64,000 bases of DNA from the NCBI GenBank assembly GCA_024734555.1, contig JANPWX010000106.1, forward strand, positions 1,969,004-2,033,003, read 5' to 3'. The translations under genes were made by a program, and so were the position numbers. The stretch's first letter is position 1. The number at the start of each line of letters is the position of its first letter. Below the pieces are notes generated by a model. It ran no database searches. It saw nothing but the letters and a program-made list of their open reading frames with translations, and was not told the DNA's origin. Below are positions 53,166-64,000 of this stretch, piece by piece. The stretch comes from Trochalopteron elliotii. Lineage: Eukaryota > Chordata > Aves > Passeriformes > Leiothrichidae.

Positions 53166-53402
53166 GACAGCTGGAGAGGGACTCTGGACAAGGGCATGTA
53201 CTGACAGGACACCAGGGAATGGCTCTGAAAGGTCTGGATTTGATGTTAGGAAGAAATTCTTCCCTATGAGGGTGCTGAGGCTCTGGAACTGTTTGCTCTG
53301 GAATTTTTTGAGAAGCTGTGACTGCCCAATTCCTGGAAGTGCCCAAGGCTAGGCTGGATGGGGCTTGGAGCAGCCTGGGAGAGAGGAAAGTGTCCCTGTC
53401 CT
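53166..53402 (+). mobile_element. CR1 LINE, 3' fragment with ORF2 C-terminal remnant
   Basis: This is a plus-strand CR1 fragment. Recognisable blocks in order are GACTCTGGACAAGGGCATGT, AGGACACCAGGGAATGGCTC, TTAGGAAGAAATTCTTCCCT, GAGGGTGCTGAGGCTCTGGA, GAAGCTGTGACTGCCCAATT, CTGGAAGTGCCCAAGGCTAG, GCTGGATGGGGCTTGGAGCA and GTGTCCCTGTCC. One frame translates to RKKFFPMRVLRLWN, the C-terminal signature of CR1 ORF2 (RKKFF.MRV.RHWNRLP). An extra GCTCTGGAATTTTTTG-type segment interrupts the usual NRLPREAV stretch. The copy stops before the GGTTGG core and the terminal repeat, so its 3' tip is missing as well as its 5' part. It is inactive. Confidence 0.92.
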
Positions 53403-55790
53403 CATCACATTGACACCCTGTCTACACTACCGTTCCTGTTCACAAATAAAGGTCATTTTAAACTAGAATAATTCTGGAGGATGAATAGCAGGGGGGAAAG
53501 AAAGAAAGGAAGAGATGGTGAAAAGGAAAAAGGAAAACCAGCACCTGACAGCATCAGTTAAAAATATAATACATGTATAGTGCAGCACAGCCTTAACATG
53601 ACATACTCAAAGGTCTGGGACGTGTTTGATGCCAAATGACCCTAGTAAATCAGGAAGCAACCTTGCTCTTTGTGCCTACACGAGCCTCATGAAAGATGAA
53701 TAAACAGCAGCTGCTGTGCTATTGTGTTTGTGTGCTCAGAGTAATCTTGAGGTATTATTGTGAATCCTTCCAGACTGTCTAAGCCCCGACGAAGGGCATG
53801 TTATAAAAGGCATTCATCATCTGCTAAGAAGCCACATCTGGGACATTCCAGCTCCTAGGTAGTCACTAAAACCATTTAACAGGGAGAAATGGCAATCAGG
53901 AAGATAATCAACTTGTACCACCCAAGAGAGAAATCACCCATTCCCTCTTTTGAACATTCATGTATTCTTAAGGAGATTAAATTCTCCAGTTGATTTTTAA
54001 GTAAAGCTACAGACAAGAGAGGGATAAAAATATTTTTTAATTCTTCCAGAATATTAAAACACAATCTGGAATGATGAATATCAATAAGAACCCAAAGCAG
54101 TTTTATTGGTTATGAAAAACTGGACTGTTAAACGCTGAATTGGAGAGGCTAAAAACCCCCAAATCAGTGCTTATTTATAGCATCATTCCCTTAGTCGCTG
54201 TAAATAGCATCATTTTCACGGTTATAAAATGCATTGGCATGTTCTCTGCTTCATTCAGCACAGGTCACTAGTTAGATCCAGGACAGCAGATAAGCATATG
54301 CTTTAAAAAGGGTATGTTTAATTGCCAAAACATGGCCCCTATATACAGTAACACCTCAGTGTTTGAATAGCATCCTCTACTTCAAAAGAGAATGTCTTCT
54401 GTTCTGAGATAACTATAAATATACAGTTCTTGACAACTGTTGGTGATTCTTAATTATTACTGTTGCTGTTAACATGCTGGACATATTCCAATGAATTCCA
54501 TAGTCTATAATGGGAGAACTGTTTATCCTAAATTATAAATTTTCATTGTGAACAGAAATATCGATCTGTCAGCAACAGTAATTTTATTTACTCAGTATCT
54601 CTAAGAACAGGCTCACAGAAGTCCTTTCAATTATTAAGTCTATGTCCAGTAGTTATATGTTATGTACAAATTTTGCTTCTTTTGTTAATTTTAATAAAGA
54701 AGTCCACTCCATGCCTGCTGTGTTCTTTTTCTACAAAGGCATTTAAAAGATTAGTCTTAATTATGGGTTTCAATATACAACATGGAAGAAAAAAAACCAA
54801 CAAACACACCAACAATGATGGATGGACTGCATGGCTTTCTGCTAATTTCTCAGCAGGCACAACCCTGTTGCATTCAAAATACAGACAAAAAATGACTTCT
54901 AAAGTTACTGGGGGAAAACTACTGAAAAGCAAACTCCTGTGCTGTGTCACAGGCTGAATCTTCAAAATTTCCTATAGCCATGTATTAGATGGGGTTTTCG
55001 GGGAGTTTCCAAGGAGCATTTTGCTGGCACAAAGATTCATCCCAGTGCCGTCCACAAGTGAGTTATGCACCCAATCAGACTCATTTCACGGGGTGTTAAG
55101 GAGCCAACTGGTTTAAGCATTTAGCAAATCCCACCAGACACGTGCCTGCATCCTTGGGAACTGAATCCCTGCAGACAGCGGGATGAACACTGGATGTGTC
55201 CACACAACAGTGTCACTCACGCAGGGACAGCAGTGCCCAGGGCAAACACAGCCCCGTTCTGGCTCTCACACATCTGAGCACACGAGCACTTTGCCATCAG
55301 AGGGTCTTTTCACACTTCTGCAAGCTTATGACATTCCTTCATACTCAGAGCGAGGAGCAGTTACAAACATTAACAAAAGGGATGTGGTGAGGATGGAGTT
55401 ACATAAACTTTCCCTGCTTTGAAAGTTTTTGCTGCTGCTGTGTCCTTACCACAGATGAGCACCTGCAGCTGCAGAACGTGTCTGACTGTGCAGGCAGAGT
55501 CCTGGTGACAGCTCAGGAAAGCAGCTCTCAGTCTGCCATGCCCAGCCCAGCTCATTTATGGGGCCCAGATGGACTTTCTCTCCCTGAGAGATGCTGAATT
55601 ATCCACTCCCCATGCCAAGTCCCTTGGAGCCCAGCAGACACCCTGCCTGCTGGAACTGAAAAATTCATCAGCCCCTCTCTGTTTGTCCAGGATCTCAATG
55701 TGCTCATTCTTCTCTTCTCCTCTCTGTCCTTTTTCTCCAGTTTAGCTCAGTCTGAATTTCATTACAGCCTTTCTTCCCAGTGCCTCACTA

Positions 55791-55810
55791 CATCCACATT
55801 CATCCACATT
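55791..55810. repeat. 10-bp tandem duplication
   Basis: CATCCACATT is repeated exactly twice in tandem. Confidence 0.85.
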
Positions 55811-58800
55811 AACTCTGAATGGCAAAGTCTCACTATCTGTTGGGAATGCTGACAACAGATTGTTTCATAATTAATTGAAAGGCAAAACCTGGACATTCTC
55901 AATCAATGCTGATGGGAATTACTTTGTCCAGCTTCAGTAAATCAGCAGTGCATGGCACAGGGAAACCAATGCTCCAGTTAAATACTAGTTATTTCCCTGA
56001 GAGCTAAACATACAATTTTAAATTTGTGCTTATTTTAAGAAACCTTTTAAAAGCACTGCTTCAGTGGTGAGTCGTGTAGACATTTGGGGGTAGATTATAT
56101 CTGGTTAAATTAGCTAATATTTGCCTGCAAGCCAAGATTACATAATATTATAGTTTCCACTTTCAAAGTCAATGTGGATGTGCAACAGGGATCAGACATC
56201 CATGGGATACAGCTATCCTAGCAGAAACATGGAAAAGGGGCTCTGCTTTTTACAGCACCTCTAGGAATTTGAAGATAATTCAGTGGATGGGTAAACACTT
56301 TGGTGCCCATGGCTGTGACACATCTGTGACACTCAGGTGTGCAGTGTTTTACACCCAAGCTCCTGTTCCACTGAGTATGGACAAGACTGGTCTGGGCAAA
56401 ACTGCAATGACTCTGTATGAAGCTATTCCACAGACACGTTCATGCAGTTTATTTTTGAGTACATCATGTGAAATAGAAACAGCCCTTTGAGATGAGGCCA
56501 ATGGTCTAGAACCTCCTCCTCAGTTGCAGTCCATCCCAGAGCCTCTCAGCATCAGTATGGATGGTGTTAGCAGCACAAGGATGTTGCTCATTACCCCCTT
56601 AATTAGAGCTTGCTCCAAAGAACAAAGGTTTATGGTCTGTACTAATCCAACCCTGGCCATCTTTCCTGTCTAAGGAATCAGGGCTCTCACAAATCTTATC
56701 AAGCTTTATGTCCTGTAAGATCTAACACGTGGGATCAGATCAGAGGTCCTGATATGAATTACATCTTATCTTTGCCAACAGCCAGGACAAGATACTTGAG
56801 ATGGATAATACAAATTTACATAAATACATATATTTATATGTGCATCCATCTGAGTGGGCCAGTGCATAGAACTAGAACCTGTATAATGCATACATATAAA
56901 CAAAGTTTAAAAAAATGGGCAATTTTAACTCCTCCAGTAATCCAACACACATGAAAAGCTACCATCACACACATCTGCAGGGAGAAACAACTAAAAGCAG
57001 AACCTGAGCTAATGAATCCTCCCATGGGAATTGCTCCTGTGGCAATGGGGCCCCAGGCTGCTGTGCCAGCAGTGCCCCTGTCTGGGAATGGCCACGCTCC
57101 AGAGCCACGTGTGTCGAGGGGCAGGGAGCAAACAACGGCCAGGGTTTGGAATGGACAGAAAGAACATGATATCCTTCATTGTTTCTTTTCTTTTTGCAAG
57201 AAATTGGGAAGAAGGGATATGTTACACAAAGAAATTCAGCACATTTTTATCATTCTGAGAAGCTGACAGAGCAGCTACATTTTTAAAAGGCATAAACTTT
57301 TGTAAGGAACAGAGGACTGAAATGTTTAACCATTTGAAAGGCTCCCTTACATCACAGTTTTGCTGCTTATACTCTTGACTGAACCAGGGACACTAAAGAA
57401 GGTGTGTTCTCTTAACACTGCTTCAAACCAAACTAACACAGATTTCAACTAATACTTTTCAAATGCTCCCTTTATTCTGTTCAAGACACTTTATTAAAAT
57501 ACAAGTTAATCTTGCACTGTGTATTAGAGCATTGTACCTAGTGACAGTATAGTAAAGGATCTGTCAGGCTTTTCACCACAAAACCCTATTCTAAGTCAAA
57601 AAAAAAAAAAATCCCCCCCAAAAAATTCCCTCTGGGCTGAACCTTGGAATACAAGAAACTTGAAAGAAATCCATTTTGTGGTTTTTGAATTCTAAGAGTG
57701 CAAAGAAAATGGATTTAAAATGTTTAAGCAACTGTGCCATGCTTACGCAACCCAAAAAAAGAAATTTCATGTTTCCAAACAAAATCTCACTAGTTTATTC
57801 ATCTCCACCATAAATCAAGCAGACTTGCTTTTAAAATTAACGTACTCCCCTCAAACTCAGAGGTCTTCCACCCTTCCCAAATGTACTGTCTATTAATGAG
57901 AACTTGTACAAATGCTATGTACTTCCCACCAAACTCGGACTGGTATCTCACAGGAAATATCCCAGATGCAACAAGACTGTGCTCAAATGGGTAGATATAA
58001 GTGATTTAAAAAGACATGAAAGAAAATAATAGAAAAGGAAGAATAACGATGACAGCAAAACTCAGGAAATCAGGAAAACCGCCTGATTTCTGCTGCTGAA
58101 GGAAGAAGAGGTATCTACAGCAGGAGTGGCTGCTTCCTCACTGCTGCCCTGTTTTGGAGAAGGCTCAGTGGGACTTTCCAAGTGTCTAAACTGTGCAGGG
58201 GTAGAGGGGTGAGGAGTTTGCTGCACTGCTATGGAGGTGTCCGTGGATGGCATCTCTGAGGCAGGAGAGCCCCAGAAGCTCACAGACTCCACTGCAGGGA
58301 GATCACCCAGACAGGAGCTTTGGGGTCTGGAATCCCTTTGCAAATGCAGTGCTTGGGTCTGGGAGACATGAAATATTCTCAGCCCACCAGTCTCCAAACG
58401 TGGACCCATTTCTGGAGTTGGTGGTGCAGTTCTGTGTGGTGAATGCTCCTCACCATGGTGAGGAACTCACCTCACCTTCCTGGTGCTTTTTCATCACCAC
58501 CAACACAAGGCACAAGCCCCACATTTTCCTTCTCCTTCTCTGTGCTGGGATTTCATCCAACTCCAGCCAACCACCACACCTGTAACTGCAGGATCTAATT
58601 CACTATCTCCTCTGCTGATAAACACAGGTTGCCTCAGGGCCCATAAAACCCACTCTTCTCCTCTCAGCACCGAATGTCCTCCCCTTCCCTCCCTCTGCCT
58701 GGACTCCTTTTAACTTTCTGTGTGCTGGAGCCATCGTAACCCCTGCCCTATGATCAAACTCATCACAGAAGCTGTGGTTGTTTCTCTCCTGAAGTTCTGA

Positions 58801-61800
58801 GCTCCTGGATCGATGGGCAGGTTAAAGGAGGCAGACATTGACTCCTGGCAGGGGAGTGAGGGCGGGATCCTGACTCAGCCCTTGCTCTGACACGCTCCCG
58901 TGCTGAACTCAATGGGAGCTAATCTGTAAAATGACTGGCTGGAAATAGAATCAGGATGTCAGAAGTCAGTTCTTTATCTTCACAATCCAAAACCTTTATT
59001 AAGTTCTCACTCAACCAAAACTTGGCAAAATCAATGGGGCAAATCTCAAAGTGCTTACTCGGTTTTTACAGTGTTAGGACTAAAGCAAATTTCTATTGAG
59101 TTGGAGCTTATTTGAGACAAGGCTCAAGAAAGAGTGAAAACCCTGTGAGATGGCTCAACAGTCATTTGAAGTTTTATCCCCAATACCTCTTCCTCTCCAA
59201 GATGAGGAAAATGAGATATTTGCATCACAGAAAACCTTTAGAGATGTGTTCTTGCCAAAAAACTTTTGCAAAAATCTTAGTTCTTCCTTCAGCACCGTTT
59301 CCACCAGTGCTGTTGCTCACCCATATAACACCTTCTTTTCATCCCTTCCTACAGCATGAACAAATATTCTTAACATTCTCTAACTCATTTTTGGGGTAGG
59401 AAAAGAAAGGCTGAGAAATTCCTAGTGAGGCAGATTTATAGCTGCAGCTGATGCTCTTGATTCTGATTTCCAGGCCAGATTAGCAAACCATGCTCTGCCT
59501 CATTTACCCTTTATGTCTGTGAATTGTTTGGTGCATGATAGTGTGAGGTTTCTGTTTAGTTGCATTCCCAGCAACCTTTCCTTTCCTTCCCCTCTCCAGG
59601 TTAGAATTCCTGTCTGTTGGTGACTGAGATTTTTGACTTTTTATCTTTTTTCAAGCCTGTCAGTAATAAGCACTAATACAGCCAAACTAAACCCACTGGT
59701 GCTAAAACTACTTCTAAGCTTCCTGGCAGGGCCATGATGGAGTAGGGACAGAAATGCACCTATAGATCCTGCAAAGCTGTGATCCAGCTCCCACATTTTG
59801 GGTACAGTCCCTAACTCCTCCAGCACAGCCTTTCTGACTCATGATTTGTGAGAAGGCTTGTAACTGGCTATATCAAATTCTGTACCTTTGATACTACGCT
59901 GGCAAAGGTGCTGGTAGAAGTTCAATTACAGAATCCCTTGTTCAGTATGTTTGCTCAAAGGACAACAATGTCTTTCTTCATCTTACAGGTTTATTTCACT
60001 GCTCTGAACAAGGTTGCAAGGTTTGGAACCGCTGAAATGGAATCTGTCCTAAATAATCACAAAATGCGCCCTCTGCGATTTAATAATCTCGTAGAATAGC
60101 AGTATTTGTGTACACCCACTGAAATAAAATGGGAGCAGAGTCATCCCCTGATATCATTACAGGGCTGATGGAAGTCATTCTTGAATTTAAAGAATATTTT
60201 ATGCAGATAACTCTACTAAGTACATAAGGAATTTAGGCACATAATGTCAACAGTTTGCTGAGACGAGGGTTCATTCTGAAGTGAAGCAGCTCATTTATCT
60301 CTCTCAGTAGTGCTCTTTGCACTATCTACTTTAATTTTCCAACAGAAAGGTGAATAATAGAATTATTCAGAAAATCCTCCCCAACCCCTCCCCTTGTCCC
60401 TAAATCAATACAAACTTTGATTTGCTTTGAATTTTCTCGCTAATGTACAATGAAGATGTAATTCAAATACTCCCAGGTACGCATAGTTCATACAATATGC
60501 AGCATTAGTGCCTCCCCTGGCCTTTGATTTGGCATTCTTTGAGCAACCTAGGAGCTGACTGGATGGTCTCTCCAATGCAGACTAGGCAACAAGAGCTCTT
60601 ATACTACCTCACCTTCATTTAGCAGATGGTATTAAGAAACACTGAAAAGACAATCATTATTCTTTGTCTGGTTTCTAATTTACTCTGCAGCTGAAAAACT
60701 CTTTCTGGCACAAAATCCTCCATCCAGCATGGATGCAAAGAACTACTTACAGGTCGAGCAAGAAGGAAATGTTTCAATCTATGGACTGCTTAGTGTTTAT
60801 ACATTTGTGGTCTGACAGACAACTGCTACCTTTGATTTAAAATAAACAAAGGAGAAAACGAGCTGTGCTAGAGCACTGTTGAGTTTACTAAAAAGCAGGA
60901 CTAGGCGAGGCAGTAAATTTCCCCGTGCCCCAAGTTCCAGGATCCTGTATCATGATACAGAGCTATTCTCCAGGCTCGCACTGTCAGCAAGACCAGATGG
61001 GTCTGATTAGTTCCAACCCAGAAATACAAATGGTTGACAGTCTGTACGAGACAACAGGGAACAGAGAATTCAGTGAAGTGAAATGCTAGAAACCTCCAGT
61101 TGCACACAGATATTCGCTGCTCCTCAGGCTACAATAAAGGAAACGCCAGGAAACGAGGAAGTTTGGCCCGCGTTCAACAAGCGTGCTGAGCTAAAAGTAG
61201 ATGGCAATCCACTTACTGCATGGCTTCCTTTGTCTAATACATCAGTTACTTAAATATAGTTTAAATGTTAAATCCTGGTGCTACACAGACTGGAGCGAGG
61301 GGAGGAGTTCCCTGATCAATGATATGGGCATAATTACATTCTCTGCTGTGGATGGAGCTGAAAAGTCCTTGAGGAATAAGGCATTTTTTTTTTCATTTAT
61401 TTATTTTAGTGATGAACAAAATCTGCAGAAATGTGCACCTCGCACTCACAGACTCACTCAGGAATTACAGAAGCAAAAGATTAAGTCTGCTAAGACTGGT
61501 ATTAAGAGCGTGGCATCCTTCAAATTGCTGCAATTCTGCAGAAATCCTTCCCTGTGATGGGTGGAATTACAAAAAGTAAATGATAAACTCTTAATAATTG
61601 TGGAATACTTGTTTTGTTTCATAAGCTTAAATTACTTTTAGAGTGCTGCACAGGAGGGAAGGCCCATCTGCCTCTGAATAGTCACATGAACATTAGGAGA
61701 CAGCAATAACTGCAGTAGGATGGATACTTGCTTAGGATTCAGTATATCAGAGCAGGTCTCAATTCCCCACTCTTCCAATCAGTCATTTCCTCCCTGTGCC

Positions 61801-61889
61801 ATCTATATTCCTGGAGATGCACTAAAGATCAGTGCTTTGTATTTGAGATCACGTAAATACCTTAGAGAGAGAAATGTAATAATCTATTT

Positions 61890-61923
61890 CAAAAAAGAAA
61901 AAAAAAAAAACAGGAAAAAAAAA
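61890..61923. repeat. Poly-A-rich tract
   Basis: AAAAAAGAAAAAAAAAAAAC followed by AGGAAAAAAAAA. It could be a decayed poly-A tail, but no retrocopy is recognisable upstream. Confidence 0.75.
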
Positions 61924-63174
61924 GCTGCCTCAAGGACAGCCTGGGTAAGCTCTGTCTAGTTGATTTAGAAAACACTTAAAGACTCTGATAAGCTCATTAG
62001 TACCAATGACTAGATATATGCATTCAAATCCCTGTAAATACAGAGGGCAACATCATGGATAAGTATCTTCCTTTTTCATTTAATAAAGAGCTCCTAAGGA
62101 CCACAGATTTCAGGATGTCTGGCTTCCTTCCGTGCTCCCTCCCTGACAGCAGTGCAAAAGTGGAACAATTGTTGTTTCATTTATTCTTTCCTGCTAGAAA
62201 TGGAAATCCAGTTAGAGGAATGCGAGGGTGACACTGTCAAAATCCCCACCTTTTGCTGGGAATCTCAGTGAAATTTTCTACAACAAGGTTATCCTTCCTT
62301 CAATACAGATGAGGAAAGCTGGCACAGAGCAGCTCGAGCTGAGAAGCAGTTGCAGAGAGCTCAAGAGCTGCCACTCCAGCCACCAGCTGCCTTTTCACAG
62401 GGGCATAAACACTCCATCACACCGTGCTGCACATTTGTAAATGTAATTCCCACTCAATCAGCATGTTAATTCCAGCATGATTCATCCTTTCCACCCAAAT
62501 AAGTTTACACTGACAGGTTTGTCAGGTACAGAAATACAAAGAATGACTGGATGTGTGGTTCCCCCTCACTCAATGCAACCAGATGGACCAACAGGTGAGC
62601 AGACAACAGCCTGGGGCCAGAGAAAGGCTTGCAAATACCCCTGCAGAAAGCAGAATGATAACAGCTTATGGCCTTCATTCTTCCATAAATTTTAATGTAC
62701 ACACATGGTTTTTAATAGGATTCTTTAAAGAACTGATGGCAAATAATGAAATCTGGTATTTCTGCCATGACCAGCCCCTGAAATGCTGTCAGCTCTACCC
62801 AGGAGACAGGGGTGGCACACAAATCCTACCCAATTCAGTGACAGTATCTCTGCCAATTTCAGGGATGCACAATCCAGCCTGTGACTGTGAGTCTTGTGAA
62901 ATTCCTTTAGCTTTTTGAGGGGCTCCAGCCTCAGGAAAGATGTGACATCATTTCATTGCTCATTAAAAGCAAAGTGGATTTTACTATTCCTCCCTGTCAA
63001 GGAAACTTGAAAAAAATCATCCCTGAAAGTTCTGAAACTGAGATACAAATATAAACAACATTAAATGTGTCAGGTCCCCTCACATCACTCTCGGGTTTGG
63101 AGGTCTGATGCCTGTTTTCCATCAGCAATACTATGACATGTTATCTTCCATGCAAAACTGTCTTAAAGTCATAT

Positions 63175-63216
63175 CTCCTACTATTTACTATTTACCTACC
63201 TCACTATTTACTTACT
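63175..63216. repeat. Imperfect CTATTTAC tandem tract
   Basis: CTACTATTTACTATTTACCT is followed by ACCTCACTATTTACTTACTC: three ACTATTTAC units with partial copies between them. Confidence 0.75.
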
Positions 63217-64000
63217 CCACACACGTGCTGTGCAGATGTTTCCACAGTGTTTTGGATATGTAAAGTACTATATGTTTTAAATATTATTCTAGTTGCATAT
63301 ACTAGACAAAAAAGCTGTATCCTGGACCTCAATCAAAACAAAGCAAATGAAAACCCAAAACTGTAATTGAAGGAAGTCCCACTGACAAAAGGAATGGTAA
63401 TCCAAACTCCATGCTGCATCATGCTTCAAATGGTCAAGTAAGTTCTTCAGGAAGAGTGGACATGACTATCAGCACATCCTGCCTAATTATTTAAATGAAT
63501 AATTTCATTTTTTCTGCAAGTGCAGGGAATCTGCCACTCCAGCAATCCTAAACACCATCCTTGAACAACTTGTGCTCACACACAAACGCAGCAGAACTCT
63601 GCCATTTATCACTGAAAAGACAACAATGATTTGAAGATCAAGGGCTTGCAATCTATCACATCAGTCACGGGAAAATATTGTAGAAAAATCTTCTGGAATG
63701 CAGAAATGGTTCTTCTGGGTGACATTCTATCTTCTTTAAATCATTAGGAATGATTTCAAATGGGCTGAACTTGATTGGCTGCCACTATTGCTATTCCATT
63801 GAGTGGTATCAGAAGCTGTTTAACCCTGTCACCCTGGAGGAGGATGAGTTAAGTTTTACTCTCAGAACAAATGAAAGGCAAACACCAGAGGTTAGAGGAC
63901 ATTCATACACAAACAAAAGGCACTGCTCCTGCTTTGGATGTGTGTTTTCTGAAGCACCACCTGTAGGTGCCTAAAGCTAAAAGGTTTTCCAAATCCTGGT

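Larger units (their letters stand above)
53403..64000 (-). other. CDH4: CDH4 intron 2, segment 7 (to window edge)
   Basis: About 10.6 kb without an interspersed repeat I can name. It contains a conserved-looking stretch at 53.62-53.83 kb, a 10-bp tandem duplication at 55.79 kb, A-rich runs at 57.60 and 61.89 kb and a TTAC/CTATTT tract at 63.18 kb. A minus-strand Ser/Thr/Pro-rich open frame lies at 58062-58409. I found no peptide resembling cadherin exon 2, so intron 2 appears to continue past the right edge. Confidence 0.65.

Noticed and set aside
53008..53352. 114-codon plus-strand open frame as a gene
   Set aside because: Its C-terminal half is the CR1 ORF2 remnant; the rest is unrelated intron.
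54780..54830. A-rich run as a retrogene poly-A tail
   Set aside because: No processed coding sequence upstream and no target-site duplication seen.
1..64000. tRNA, rRNA, CRISPR array, endogenous retrovirus or bacterial-type operon
   Set aside because: No cloverleaf, spacer-repeat periodicity, LTR pair, retroviral protein motif or Shine-Dalgarno gene string could be recognised. Small structured RNAs could still escape reading by eye; tRNAscan-SE and Infernal would settle it.

Overview
This window looks like bird nuclear DNA, probably from a songbird-like genome. It is AT-leaning and gene-poor. The only interspersed repeats I can recognise are short, 5'-truncated 3' ends of CR1 LINE retrotransposons, the usual avian LINE. 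I see no bacterial gene structure, operons, CRISPR array, rRNA or tRNA. I recognise no endogenous retrovirus.

The one secure gene feature is a single coding exon on the minus strand at 2965-3188. It is 224 bp long, begins in phase 1 and ends in phase 0. It encodes most of a classical-cadherin prodomain whose sequence fits CDH4 (R-cadherin) rather than CDH2. A pyrimidine-tract/AG acceptor and a GT donor flank it, and by family gene structure it is exon 3.

On the minus strand, transcription runs from high to low coordinates. Positions 3189-64000 are therefore the 3' part of CDH4 intron 2, at least 60.8 kb of it and still open at the right edge. Positions 1-2964 are the 5' part of intron 3. I did not find exon 2 (end of the signal region and start of the prodomain) or exon 4 (furin site and start of EC1), so both probably lie outside.

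Within the intronic DNA there are six CR1 fragments: 5945-6024, 8451-8725, 16661-16745, 41063-41120, 46629-46734 and 53166-53402. There are also several microsatellites and homopolymers, an AT-rich 21-bp direct repeat at 18.6 kb, and stretches whose base pattern (dense TAAT/ATTA, SOX-like and CRE-like words without repeats) resembles conserved noncoding enhancers. Two small CpG-dense spots (14.2 kb and 44.7 kb) stand out against a CpG-poor background. The second combines GC boxes with an ATG and a consensus splice donor on the plus strand.

All other long open frames lack family motifs and look like chance frames in GC-richer intronic DNA. One minus-strand mini-frame at 58.5 kb is phase-compatible with exon 3 and is reported as a speculative alternative first exon. 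I found no convincing new biological system here.
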